Source: Polytrichum commune
Taxonomy: Eukaryota; Streptophyta; Polytrichopsida; Polytrichales; Polytrichaceae
Length of the DNA stretch: 64,000 nt
Reading direction: 5' to 3'
NCBI GenBank assembly: GCA_950295325.1
Contig: OX485804.1
Coordinates: forward strand, 61,906,533-61,970,532
Shown piece by piece: positions 1 to 11,816 of the stretch (positions are counted from its first letter, which is position 1; each line of letters starts with the position of its first letter). The position numbers and the translations under genes are program-made. A model generated the notes under the pieces. It saw only the letters and a program-made list of their open reading frames with translations. It was not told the DNA's origin and searched no databases.

Positions 1-255
1 ACACCTGTCAAATGCCATTTTAGCTGTCAAAGAATCTTTTTTTTTTTGAGGGGGGGGGGGGGGCACTTCACAAAAATGTGCTATGCAAAGTTTCCACCTG
101 TCACAGTGAAGGCCTCTCCTAAAATCGCATGTCACAAAATACAATGGCTAGAATTTGCAAATAAAAACATAGTTGGACTCCAATCTTGGCACTCTAGCAA
201 AAACTTCCAAACTCCAATAACTGTATAATTTCAACTTGGCAACTTTGACTTGGCA

Positions 256-420
256 AGCACAACTATATGTGAACGTGGATTTTCCAAACAAAGTTGGGCG
301 AAGAGTGATCACAAAAGTCAATTGAAAATTGAAAGATTGGATGCATTAATTCGAGTGTCATTATGCGGTCTTCCGACGGAAAACATGTATTGGGCTAGAT
401 TTTTGACACATGGAAATTGA
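256..420 (+). pseudogene. hAT transposase C-terminal fragment (DUF4371/ZNF862-like lineage)
   Basis: An open stretch of 54 codons ending in TGA reads TTICERGFSK followed by KSQLKIERLDALIRVSLCGL. This is the C-terminal dimerisation region of hAT transposases of the plant zinc-finger 862-like type; the ICERGFSK and LDAL-R-SLCG blocks are its hallmark. There is no start codon and no recognisable transposase upstream, so this is a relic. A second relic of the same lineage lies at 47640-48115 on the other strand. The family assignment is from remembered family motifs and the loss of function is an inference. Confidence 0.75.
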
Positions 421-2454
421 CCCAAAACCGGAGAGCTTTGCTTTGGAGTGTGATGATGATCAAGTGCATTATGTAGGGAAAATCTAAATAATTTAGTGCA
501 TCATTTTATTGCATGTACTTCTTCATTATAGTGAGACATCATATTATTTTCTTATTCAATACAAAACGGCCAATATCAAGTTTTTTTTGGTGAAGTGTTG
601 CAAAAAAGTTTGAAAGTTTGAGTGAAGTGTGATTATTTGAAGCCCTTCACATTGAAATGCATGTGCACACTTCAAACTTGAACACTGATTGTCATCACAG
701 TATCTGGATTGTGACCAGAGAATTGTGCTCCAAGACAGTCCAAATTATTGCAATGTAGAAACTGTATTGTTGAATAACCAGAACAGATATCCTTATAAGT
801 ACCATGGTTAGACAACACTTATGGATATTAGTAGCCAGGGATCAAAGCACTAATAACTAAGAGAGAGTGATCCAGCTATCCAGGAGTTACATGCTCAAAT
901 ACTAAGCAAGAGAAGCGAAGCAGCAATAGTAAAATGGTTACAAATCGTTTGACCAGCAGCCATTCACCAGAAACAATATGCACCAATATTAGATTCAGAT
1001 CTTTGCACTGAGTCACTGACCAATCAATAAAAGTACTCCATGCTTTGGGGATTTTACCTGGAAATTCCCTTACAGCCAATTTAGGGAAAATATCTACAAC
1101 TCACTAAAATCTTCAAGGCCTGTAATCAATATATCCAGAGCACACATGACTTGTTCTGCAGGTTAGTAATTTGACTTGAAGGCAAGTTTCAAACTGTTGT
1201 ATTTACTAGCTGAACTTCTTAAAATCCAGAATATGAACATTTGAGTGAACGCAGATGCCCTTTGTTCATTTCAGGATGCACTTAGTACAAATTTGCACAC
1301 TAAATTAAACCACACCAGCAAACTCTTGAGTTTGATAAAGAGCAAATTCCACTCCTAGTTAATTGTTTTTTTCTCGCCACCTATCACCTGGAGTACTACC
1401 AAGGTTGTGAAGTCCCTGACCAGCCTTTTGGAAACGCTGAGAGTGATTAATGTAACACGCTATAGATTCTGGGTGATCCTTAGCTATAAAAGGCTCAGAA
1501 TAACAAGACAAGGATCTCAGTTAGAATTCTAATGAGAATTTTCCTGCAAGTAGAAACTTCTACAGAGCTACACAATTGCTGGTCCATGACAATTTCATGT
1601 AATCACAAAATAGACTGACGGTGTCCAGAGTAGGATCAATAGTCACTACACAAAACAAAATAGCTCCCAATAATCACAGGCCCCAGTCGTCAGCATCTTC
1701 AGAGGGCACAACAGGTGTCAATATCAGAGAAAACTGCTCCATCCAAGCTTTCAGCATGGGTGTCATCAATTCCTTCATTTGCTGTTGATAAGCACCACTC
1801 AGGACACCCAGAATTGAAATACAACTGCGCAAAATGATTAGGCCTACCACCGTAAAGAGCTTTCATAAGCCTGCATAATAGGACACAAAGACATTCTAAG
1901 GTCAACCAATTTTGCTAAAGCATTCAAATGCAACAAACCAATTGACCCTTCTCTATTAAGATATAACATCTGATCTGCCATCTGTGACCAAGACAAGAAA
2001 AGACATCAATTCAAAGTACTACTCGCCAACCACAGGAGGCTTTTATCAAAACCATCTTATGGGTTTAAAGATGCGTCATTACTTGAGGTACCCACAAAAG
2101 CAACAGTTGAGAATCTGCTAAACAGTAAGAGGATAGAAAAGCCTTGTAAATTCATAGCAATAGATGAAGCCTCAGCCAATCGAAGTATAACTGGAGAAGG
2201 AAACATGCTTACAAAACTAAATGCACCACATTCCATGCCCTCCAGTAGTACTCTTCAGAAAATGTTAGCCATATATTAACAAAATAAACCCCACGGCAGT
2301 TGCCTTAAAATTACAACGTTAAAAATACTTTAAGGTTGAATTAAAAAAGTCAACTGTGTAATTAAAACAGAAGAATCTCTCAACTGCTAATACAGCTAAC
2401 AGATACGAAATACCATAATCATGGAGCCATTGTAAATGCCCACCCACCTCCAAC
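421..2454. other. No recognisable gene; 3' flank of the SR pseudogene
   Basis: About 2 kb without a reading frame I can recognise. It lies beyond the last coding exon of the minus-strand SR-protein pseudogene, so part of it may be the old 3' untranslated region. No clear repeat or terminal inverted repeat was seen. Confidence 0.4.
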
Positions 2455-4480
2455 TCAACGTCCATCAGAATGGACTGGAGAAGGACTGCGGGCCTGGTCA
2501 GGAGTTGGACTACGTCGAGGATGCTCTGGAGAAATGCTACGTTGAGGTGGTGAATGGCTCCTGGCTCCAGGTAAACTTGAAATTTGGCGCCGAGGAGGCG
2601 ATGATTTCTCTTCTGGAGATTCACTATCCCTGATTACACAAACACCTCCGTGAGAACAAATCCAATAATTGATACCTTTTAAGTTAGAATTCACTAGATT
2701 CAGTCATCCAAGGACTTCGGTTGGCCTTTAAAAGTCAATGCATTTGAGGGAGGTGATATCCTGAATGTAAAGAGCATACTTACCAAAACAGAAAAGAAAC
2801 CTTCTCAAGAAATTAGTTATAAGCAGCTACTTCTACGCCTTTGATCATTCACTTAGCTACCTGACTGGATCCAAAGGAGATGAATCTCCATTCCTTGCCA
2901 CCACTTCCTTCATTGGTTCTTCAGATTCTAACCACTTTGTTGGACTGCAACTCACGCTACGTTTTCTTGTAGGAATGGCACTTTGCTTCCTTCAAGGGCT
3001 TTGTCCTCTGCTTGGACTGCAAGATATAAACAAAATTCGTTCAGGAATAATGAATATGTACTAATTACTAAAATTCTATGGTAGATTCTCTATCACAAAT
3101 GCAAATATCTTCTTTTTATGTGCAAACCAAAAGTGACTGAAAAATTCTCATATTGAGAATTCTGTGCCTTCAGTTACTGTGCCAGTACCTGTGCCTTGTG
3201 TGAAGGGAAGCTTTAGGTCTATCAGATACACCTCGAAATGAACGCTTTACATCTCCACTTGCACGGCCACGACTTCTGCTTCGACTGCGGCTGATGCTGC
3301 GAGAGGGACTCGGGCGTCTTGAACTATGACCCCGTTGTCTCTCCTTATCTCCTCCACCTCGGCCTCTCGTCACGATACCTTTCACGCTCATAACAGTCAC
3401 GACTTCGACTGCACCGACGTGTATCACGTGGACAACGTTCATTTTCCATAGTGTGCCTTCTATCTCGGCTGCAAAATTGACAAAAAGAACTTTAATTTTG
3501 TTGGAAATCTGAAAAGACAAAAAAGTACAGCACAGCGATGATGCAAGATGAATAGAATAAATATCGACACCTTGGTTACGTTGTTATTGATGAAGTGCAA
3601 GTAATTCCTAGTGTCTATAAAACTCAAAGGCATGATATAGAAGAAGACATGACCTTGATCAACACTGTTTAAGAGCAACCAGAAGAGAAGCTAGCAATAC
3701 CTTGGGCGCCATGGGCTTTAACTTCTGGATCTACTGACTTTCTTCAAAGTAGTTTCTGTGAATCTTCCTCTTTGACTACAGCACATCAGGAAAGAAGGAA
3801 TTACCAGGTGTCAAGACACATTTGTCAGAAAATGTTAGCTGCCAAGTATTAATAACTCATTCTATCACCTTCTAGGATGTTACGTAGTAAATTGAACCGA
3901 TTATCATACCACATGACATATACTGTACATAAAATCCACAGATCCTAGAGGGAAAAACATCCGAAAGACGCACAGAACAGTACCAGCTTCTAAGAAGCTC
4001 AAAGTCACTGCTCAACCAATCATCCTGACTCTAACAATGTTTTCGAAACTATGACTAAACCCTCCAAGATCTGTGCAGCAGCATGCTAAGCATCCGACAA
4101 CTAGTCCTGATATCCTTGGAGGGAATCAGCAACCATATAGGGTGCAGTTGGGTAGTATGTAGAAGGTTTTGAAACAAAACCTAGATGATTCGAGAAATCT
4201 CCTGCAAATAGATTGTGTATAGAGACAAAAACTACTGATTCTACAGAACCTAGCATGTACATCCAACAACAGAACCACATGTGCACAACTATAGCTGAGT
4301 TAGAGCCAAGAACTAATCAAGATGCCTTCTAGAATATAAATGCTGTAGAACTTAGAAATGACAATGTCCTTCTCATGCAAAGGTTGCATGAGATTTGGAA
4401 GCTTGAGATTGAAAGCCCTCCAGAAGGGCATCATCACACCTGCCCAAAATTACACAGCTAAGAAGTAGCTGAAGACTCAC

Positions 4481-4547
4481 ATTGGCTCATAATTGCGACC
4501 ATACTTCGCAGTCTGCACGACGATGTGTCTTCCATCAGCTGCCCTCC
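4481..4547 (-). other. RRM beta4 exon, copy B (duplicated exon)
   Basis: A 67-bp exon with AG and GTGAGT borders, aligned base for base with copy A over its first part. It reads RAADGRHIVVQTAKYGRNYEP. It ends with two leftover bases, unlike copy A. It therefore enters the 3189-3468 exon in a different frame (IRDRRHTMENERCPRDTRRC), which has RS-domain composition but meets TAA after about 40 codons. Confidence 0.65.
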
Positions 4548-4601
4548 CTGCATCAAAGTGACATGAATGACGGAGGAATTAGGTGACCGCGATAAGCTTA
4601 C

Positions 4602-4667
4602 ATGTTTCCATCTCCCGACCATACTTCGCATACTGAACCACCATGTCTCGCCCATCAACATTCCTGC
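4602..4667 (-). other. RRM beta4 exon, copy A (duplicated exon)
   Basis: A 66-bp exon between AG (4668-4669) and GT (4600-4601). It reads RNVDGRDMVVQYAKYGREMET and joins the upstream SDG codons to rebuild the family motif LDGR-VDGRE-VQ-AKYG. It ends with one leftover base. Joined to the 3189-3468 exon it enters the frame SEIEGTLWKM, which runs without a stop into the RS repeats. Confidence 0.65.
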
Positions 4668-5415
4668 CTGCATCGCGGCAGATGAAATGTAACAATACTT
4701 AGCAGTGGCTTCTACATTGTAGATATAATTAAAGCATGGGAAACCGCACGTCATCGACTTAGACTCAGATTACAAGTTTACACCCAAGCTGAAAGAGCCA
4801 CTAGTCACCAAAATCGGTTCCCAACTAAGACAGTCGCAATCAACAGTGACCAAGATTCAAAAGGACAGGTGGTCCACCATCCGAGCGCTCTGTGGCTTTC
4901 TGTGCCTCGTCAGCATACTTGTATCGAACAAATGCAAATCCTCGAGATTCTCCAGTCCTGGAAAGATGACCCACCATTGAAAAGCAAGCAAGTCATCAGC
5001 AGACCACTTTGAAAGCCCAAAAATTCCATTGTCAATCTGTAGCTTCTGAAGAATCCATGTCAACTTGTTTGCATAATGAAGGGAACCTCACAGGTAATAA
5101 AATGCAAGACAAATGAAGCTAGCATTGCCTTCGATCTCTTGGGATAAAAATGCCCACCACCTTCCCGTCTCGATCAAACATTTAGGGGTAAAGATTCATC
5201 TGCACTTGTACCTGTTCTAGAAACAAATAAAGCACATTACAAATAGGCAACTTTTCATGGGCATGAAGACAACAATCTCATTAACCTCACAAAACCCATA
5301 AAACGTTCTAATAAGTACAAATAAGGCGTTTTTCCCTGAACTATGTGTTCAAGACCAGGGTGCCTTAACAGTGACCCCTTTCCGAACAATGTCCTCTTTA
5401 AATGTGAACGTGCAG

Positions 5416-5878
5416 GTCAATCAAACAGCAATTGATGCAATTGCCATGCCAACAGCAGTCCGGATCTTGTCATGTGGGTCCTCCAATACTGGAGGGAGAA
5501 GTTCTTTGATGGCTGCCTGTAACAGGAGTCGATGACGACTGTGATTGGAAAGGTGGCAAAAACTCTACACCATTTATGGTATTTAGTGTCCCGCACATTA
5601 CTTACGAAGGGCCTAAAATAGATGCCTAGAGGTCTCAAAGTGTCACGTTTGTAGATTGTCAATATGGTATTATTTGTTGACATAAGTAAATGTTTTGAGT
5701 GAGGTTTTTTTTATATTAATTAATTAATTTTTACATTACAATCATTTAACACAGCACATTGGGATATTTGACATGTTAGTTTTGTGTTTTAGTATGTAAG
5801 GGGAAGATATTATTGAGCATACTAATGGCAAGTATCATGTGTTGACATTTTAATATGTAACAAGAAGATAGAGCATAG
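5416..5878. other. Intergenic; short MITE-like terminal motif
   Basis: No gene seen. Around 5570-5605 the stretch CCATTTATGGTATTTAGTGT matches the termini of the foldback MITE family found at 46921-47142, so a degraded copy may be present. Confidence 0.35.
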
Positions 5879-6959
5879 TAAGGGCTGCTTTACACTACGG
5901 TGGAGAAGTCCTACGGTCATGAATTCTAGGGGAATTATGAAATTTGATTGGCCGAGAGTGACACTCTTGTCCGGTGGTGGTTTACACTACAGCCAAGAGT
6001 CCTTTGGTGGAGAACTTTGTATATGGATGAAAAAATGACATGGCGGCCAACATGGCGACACTTTTTGAAGGGGAGTTATCTAGAGGTCAAGTTTCTTAGG
6101 CAACCTCAAAGCCTTGGACAAGAAACTTGGCCTCCAGAGAACTCCGACTTGAATAAAATATTTTTTCCTAAGAGAAATTTGAACGGTTAGATTAAAAGCT
6201 TGTCATGTTCCAAACCTACTGAGGCGGTTGGTTCTTCCTCTTTCACTTCGACATCTTCTCTTGCTTGATTGTAGAGGCTATTTGGAGGTTTTTGTGTGAG
6301 AAATTTGTGTGTAGATTTTTTTTGCAAGGTGGTTGGTTATTGGCACCTTCTGTTTACTTTTAGTCAAAATGAACACTACGTAGATAGTGAGAATTTTTCT
6401 CAACCTCCAAGTCAATTTCCAACTAGTGCTTAAAGATCCTACAATTAGAATCTTTCTTCAACTAGCAAAATCTTGATTTGAGAATTTGAATCATGTGAAG
6501 ACAACATAGAGGTTAGAGGAAAAGAAGCATATGAAGGGAGTGACATGCAAATTGTAGAACCTTCAACCATATCCACAAAAAAAAAAAAAAACAATATAAA
6601 AATTAAATTAAAAATAAATAAATAACCTTGGCAAATAAGAAAGCTACAAAAGTGAAGATAGTAGGAGAAGAAGATGAAACCAAGAAGAAAGGAAGGCAAA
6701 AAGAAGAAAAACAAATTGGCTGGATAGTGAAATTAAGCACTTCATTGCGCTTTGAAGGGAGACACATTTAGAATTAAGTAGAATGAAAAAAAACAAGGTA
6801 TGTTCTCCATTCAAGAAATTTTCAAATTTTTTTTTGCCATATAATAGTTTTTTCAATAAAAAAACGTATAAATTTTGATGTTTTTGCCTTCACCCAAAAA
6901 TGCCGGATTGGCCCCAATATGTACGTCCCCATTCTCCCCTATTTGGTCTTTACATCAAA

Positions 6960-7535
6960 GAGGCTTCAATCCTGGGTACGCAACTCCCATATTATACGCA
7001 GGGGGCATCGTACTTAAAACGGCTCAGAGGATGGCTTTTGTAAAAATTATATCAAATTATATCAAATTAAAATGATCAAAAAGTTGGGTGAAGACCAAAT
7101 TAAATAAAATGAGATGAAAAAAAAAGTTGGGTAAAGACCAAACTAAATAAAATGAGATGAAAAAAAAGTTGGGTGAAGACCAAATTAAATAAATGAGATG
7201 AAAAAAAAGTTGGGTTGCATATTTATTAAGCCTCTCATTAAAATTATAATTCATTCACAATGTTAAAATTTTATTAAAAATTTCAAAAAGTTGGGTAATT
7301 TGACCTATGGTACATGTATTAAAAAAATCATATAATTAGGTTTTTAATGCAATTATATGCTTCAAAATATATTCATTTCCTATATATAATTACATTTTTG
7401 GATTCCTTGTTAGAAGGGCTACAAGGGTTTCCTACATTAAAACAAATTGTATCACTCAATATTGGACTAAAACGCCTTATAAGTGATTATAATCAGGACC
7501 ATATAATACGGGAGTTGCGTACCCGAGGCTTCAAT
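6960..7535. mobile_element. Nested non-autonomous DNA transposon (~550 bp)
   Basis: The termini at 6974-6996 and 7502-7524 are inverted repeats of 23 bp with one mismatch, beginning GGGTACGCAACTCCC. The flanks carry the same 11-base stretch GAGGCTTCAAT at 6960-6970 and 7525-7535, with three extra bases on the left. Depending on where the termini are placed, the target duplication is 8 to 9 bases, which fits hAT (8) or Mutator (9). No transposase is present. It sits inside the trihelix relic of the Harbinger element, so it inserted later. Confidence 0.75.
7076..7215. repeat. Tandem repeat, ~43-bp unit, about 3.3 copies
   Basis: The unit AAAGTTGGGTGAAGACCAAA followed by TTAAATAAAATGAGATGA recurs with small length changes in the A run. 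It lies within the nested transposon at 6971-7527 and may have arisen inside it. Confidence 0.8.
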
Positions 7536-8529
7536 TGACAAAACAATGATATTGAACATTGAACCATGGACCTCATAGATTCAAAATTTTATCCCTGCAC
7601 TTCACCAAGCTTCTTTTTGTCTTTTTTCATGCTAAAAAAATCCATACATTGTTTTAATGTTTATCCCACATTATCCAAGCATGTGTAATCTTAAACATTT
7701 CAAGGTCATTTTTTAAGGTTCAGAATTTATTTTTTAGTATTTTAATATGCTCCATGATATGATATTGCATAGTATTGTAATGTCATATTCAATCTTAAGC
7801 AAAAATTAATACATGAGTTCGACTTTAAGCACAAATATTGACTGCAATTCTTAGATTTTCTCGTATTGTTGAAGCATGTCGAAAGAAATTTGAGATTGTT
7901 TTTAATTTGTATAAAATAGACAACCTTGCCAATTCAGTTTTCAATAATGATAGGCACAAATATAAATTCTATGATTCTTTGGATCAGTGGTCATACTAAG
8001 TTGGCTTTGTAATAAAGCATATAAATAAAACTACAATGAATGGTACAAATGCTAATACATAAGATAATTATGAGAATACAAATTAAGATATATCTCATGA
8101 TATATAATTAGAACATGTCTCTCAATATGAATCGACGTCAGCTTCAAAAAAGGATAAATTTCAAGACCAAACATATTTTAGTTTGAAAAGATAGCACACA
8201 CTAAAATTGAAATGTTGGGTACTTAACCAAGACCAATGAATTGCTGCACAAGGTAGATCATTAAATAGATCATCTCATTCATAAGCACTAGTCTTCTTTT
8301 ATATATTTTTGTTATTTACCGGATTTTTTTTTCCTAAATGTTTCATATAATAGTTTTTTTCCAACATCAAATGAATTCGGGTGGCTTCTTTTTTAAAAAA
8401 TTGGATTTTTCCATCATAGTCTACTCGTATTTTCATAAGTTTTTCTTCCGACTCTATAATATTCAAGTTGGTTGTATTATTTTTTACATGGTCATTGAAT
8501 TTTATTTGCACATTTTGATTTATATCTTC

Positions 8530-9165
8530 TTTATTTTAGTTATGTCTTCTTTTAAGACATGAAATGTGTCTATATTTCTAAGATTATCAAATAATTTTAA
8601 TGATGTCACTTCCATATCTTCTTCTATATTTTTCGTCCAATTCAAGTTAAATTCATAATCATGTATGATGCACAGGTTGTGAAGGTATAAATAAGCTATA
8701 GCAATACCTGAGATAATTTATAATGGGATATCAATCTTCTTCAATAATATTCTTCATCTTCCTTTTAAGATGTCGAATGTATGTTCAACTGCTATTCGAA
8801 TGTTTAATTTAATAAAATTCCAGTGTTATTTTTCTTTTGAGAACCCTGTATTTTTTCCCCTAAAATGTATATAAAACCATAGACACATTGGATATGCAAC
8901 ATCCCCAATAAATTTGTATAGTGTAATTATTCTATTTATAGTTTTCTTTCCAATTTTTTATTTATGAAATAATGACCAATCATGTATACTTTTGGCCCAA
9001 CTTAAATCATAATTTCAAAATTTGCATTGACAATTTAGTACATCTTGAAGTAAATATTGAATAAAATCTTTTTTTACAATAATGTGAAGTAAGACCTATA
9101 TTTAGAGCAGTATATGGAATGTGATTGTAATCTATTGCCCTTAACATGTATAAAATTTCATGCAA
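8530..9165 (-). pseudogene. PIF/Harbinger (ALP1-like) DDE transposase relic
   Basis: In minus-strand order and across several frameshifts the translation gives AIDYNHIPYTAL (first Asp block, normally GAIDGSHI), then DVLNCQCKF-stop-NYDLSWAKSIHDW (normally W-GS-HD), KIGKKTINRIITLYKFIGDVAYP (second Asp block GD-AYP), then VEHTFDILKGR-stop-RILLKKIDIPL and YLYLHNLCIIHDYE (normally VE--FG-LKGRWRIL and LHN-CI). A tail of about 45 further codons ends near 8530. At least five stops and two frame changes make it inactive. The order and content of the blocks are specific to the Harbinger transposase family. Confidence 0.85.
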
Positions 9166-10523
9166 GTTCTCAGATTCTGCAGATATTTACTTCATTATTC
9201 CTAGTATTGGTGTTTGAAAAAACAAAGGCCCCAACAATTTTTTAATCCCCTCACAAGCCCTCCTAGGAATGATCAAAGCACTAGGCTTTGATATACCATA
9301 TGAATGTACAAGTGTGTGCAAAGTATCTCCAAAATCCGATCGATGTAATATAATTTTAATTTTAATATCTATTGATTTAAATTTTGTATATTTCTTGCTT
9401 AAAAAGAGTCCAAGCAAACAACATAAATATGTGAACTCACCCGTGGACAGTCTTGAAATATTCTTGCACTATACAATTTAAGCAAATATTGTGATACATA
9501 TCTATTTGGCCGATCGAATTTCTACACTGAATGCTTTTTGTATCCAAATAAAGAAAATATCATGATCATAAGTACAACATTATGTTGATAAATGATGGTT
9601 TTGTGAACTACCATAATTGAAACAATGATATGCCTTCTAAATCATAAAGATTGCAAGAAAAACTAGAATTTTTTTACTTTGATTGTCCATGATTCAAGAT
9701 CAATGTAAAAGAAAGAGAAATTGAAGAGGAAGATTAAGAATAATGTATATACTATATAATGAAGAAGAGTAGTGTTTCCTACAATTTATATGAGATTTTT
9801 CCTCTTCACACTTAACTATGTTCTCCAAAGACCCCTCAAAATTTGCCTTACAAGTACAAAGACCAAAATCGGAAAAAAAGCATGCCCTTCAATATCCGAC
9901 CCTCGGATCTTGTTTTGGATTTTTGAACACATCTATGGATTTTTATTTTTTGGGGGAATTTTATTACTACATGAATTGGAAGATTATAACAATTGAAGTG
10001 AAGAGAATTAATCTTTTAAATCTTTTCTACAGGGTCATCCCACTTTGATTCTCTAAAGGATGATTGTTTTGCACTACCAACATGTAATTTTTGTAAAAAT
10101 CAATAAGAAAATAATGTTACCTACTTATTTACCTTAACATGGATGTATTTTACAAATGGAATATTTTCAAAAAATTATTGTCATGAAAGGAGTTCTAAAC
10201 CATTGCCATATACATTTTATTTTTTTATTAATGAAAATTTTTAAAATTTCAATACAATGGTCTTTTAGGGGGTTAGGTTTCTACTATGGCCAACTATGAC
10301 CATTTTGTGAAGTTGTCCGGTGGACTTCTCCTCTTGGTGAAGTTGTCCAATACACTTTTCCTCTAGGTGGTTACACTACGGCCGGTCAAGACTTCTTAAG
10401 GCATTTTTTTATTGAATTTTAATCGCCTCCGACATACCATCCCTCACCTCAAATAACCATGTCTTGGGCTGAAATTCTTGACCGACCGGTGCACTTCTTC
10501 TCTATAGTGTAAAGCAACCCTAA

Positions 10524-11816
10524 GGCCAAGTGCCATTTGTGCACACTTTAGTCAACTTATAGACCGTTGTGCAATCCTAGGGTGACCACAGCTGGGATAC
10601 ACTTCAGGGTCCTTAAACAATAAGATCAATTGAGAGCTGATCATCGCTCTATAATAATGTATCATAGAATTATTATAGTGGACTTCAAAACAAGATCTGG
10701 ATTGAAAATGCTATAGTGCTTGTATAATAGTTTATTATATTATAATATTTTGTTATACAAATTTAAACTACTACATTTTATATTAGAACTTGTCTCTTTA
10801 TCGATATAAGAACTTCATAGTTCATAACCATTCAGACATACGAATTAATAGTTTTGTATTACAATCCCAACTATTGCCACCCCAGGTGTATAGAACATAC
10901 TCATGCCAAGGTATTAGTAAATGCCATTGAATGTCAAGTGTCATGTGAGGTGACACTGATGCTAATGATGAAGTTGTTGGTCATTGGTGTAACCTAGCAT
11001 ACGCCTCACAACTAGGGTAAGTGACACTATTATGCATGTCACACTAATACCATTAAACAATACATTGAAGTGGGACAATTTATTTAAGTTCCAACAAGTA
11101 TCATACCAAGAGGTATAAAGCTAGAAAACAATTTGCCTTTACACAACATAATTCAACAATCCCTTTACGTAGTCATGCAAGAAGTGTAATCTATATATAA
11201 AAGTACATATGAAGTATATTATATACAGTAGGATGTACAGTGAACCCTAAAACTGATCCAAAAACTACATGCGGCCACCATATTTCCTTAACAGTTTTCT
11301 GAAATTCATCATACATATCTGCACCTTTCCTCTTCCCTCCTTGAATGACCATCTAAGCTTACATCATCAACAGTATGAGGAACATCGTCTATTGCAAGAA
11401 CATCGTCTAATGCAAAGGCATCGACAGAAAGTAACATTATCTATCATCAAAGGGTTGTCACAAGGCTGTTGATAGCCAGCCAGGAAGGAGGTAGGAGTTA
11501 GGGTTACTTGAGGACTCTCAACATATGTGCCATAATATGAAAATATTTTTCCTTCAAACCGTGCATCACAAAGCCTCTCATGCAGGTCATCAACAGTGAG
11601 AACGGGTCTACAATAGTCCATGGAACACAAATGAAGAAACAGACCAATGCATGCAAAAATAAAATAAAATAAAAATAATGAGTCCAATGAGCTTACCTCG
11701 AGGTCCTAACCTGGATTGTCTAGACTACTCCCAAAAAAGTAAAAAGGGGAAGGTAAAAAAGGAAGGAAATGACTGCCCATTGACCCCCCCCCCCCCTTTA
11801 CTTAACGTAATGCGAC
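10524..11816. other. Intergenic, nothing recognised
   Basis: Roughly 1.3 kb without a supportable gene. A (AAAAT)n tract lies near 11659-11675 and a run of 13 C at 11784-11796. Short reading frames here show no family motif. Confidence 0.4.

Larger units (their letters stand above)
2455..5415 (-). pseudogene. SC35/SCL-type SR splicing factor, decayed
   Basis: Family role: SR proteins bind pre-mRNA through an RRM and recruit the spliceosome through an arginine/serine tail, in the nucleus. Seen here, in minus-strand order: a degraded first RRM piece near 5360-5415; an exon near 5129-5213 reading FDRDGKVVGIFIPRDRR; an exon at 4878-4957 with TGESRGFAFVRYKYADEAQ (RNP1 = RGFAFVRY); two alternative copies of the next RRM exon (4602-4667 and 4481-4547); RS-rich exons at 3189-3468, 2861-3016 and 2455-2629, the last ending SPVHSDGR-stop. 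Splice phases still fit over most junctions. Lesions: a stop inside exon 1, a 4-base insertion breaking the FDRDGK exon, a GC instead of GT donor at 5128, a frame switch inside the 3189-3468 exon, and TGA after SPSRGQSP (probably a former CGA). It could still be transcribed, but a full SR protein is unlikely. Confidence 0.75.
6640..8230 (+). pseudogene. Harbinger accessory trihelix/Myb-like DNA-binding gene, interrupted
   Basis: In PIF/Harbinger elements a second protein with a Myb/trihelix domain binds the ends and helps import the transposase. Near 6712-6795 the frame reads NWLDSEIKHFIAL-stop-RETHLELSRMKK, resembling the trihelix start (NW--DEI--LI-LKGE). After the inserted element, from about 7870, the frame reads EACRKKFEIVFNLYK and KYKFYDSLDQW, resembling the second half (C--K---L---YK and LD-). 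Several in-frame stops remain. The assignment rests on motif resemblance plus position inside a Harbinger element. Confidence 0.55.
5879..10523. mobile_element. PIF/Harbinger DNA transposon, full length but inactive
   Basis: The element spans 5882-10520 (4639 bp) and is flanked on both sides by TAA (5879-5881 and 10521-10523), the three-base target duplication of PIF/Harbinger elements. The left end starts GGGCTGCTTTACACTA; the right end is TAGTGTAAAGCAACCC, its near-perfect inverse. Subterminal copies of TTACACTACRGCC recur near both ends (about 5980 and 10372). Inside are the two genes expected of the superfamily: a trihelix/Myb-like accessory reading frame on the plus strand (6640-8230) and an ALP1-like DDE transposase on the minus strand (8530-9165), facing each other. 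Both are broken by stops and frameshifts, and another transposon has inserted at about 6971. Confidence 0.87.
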
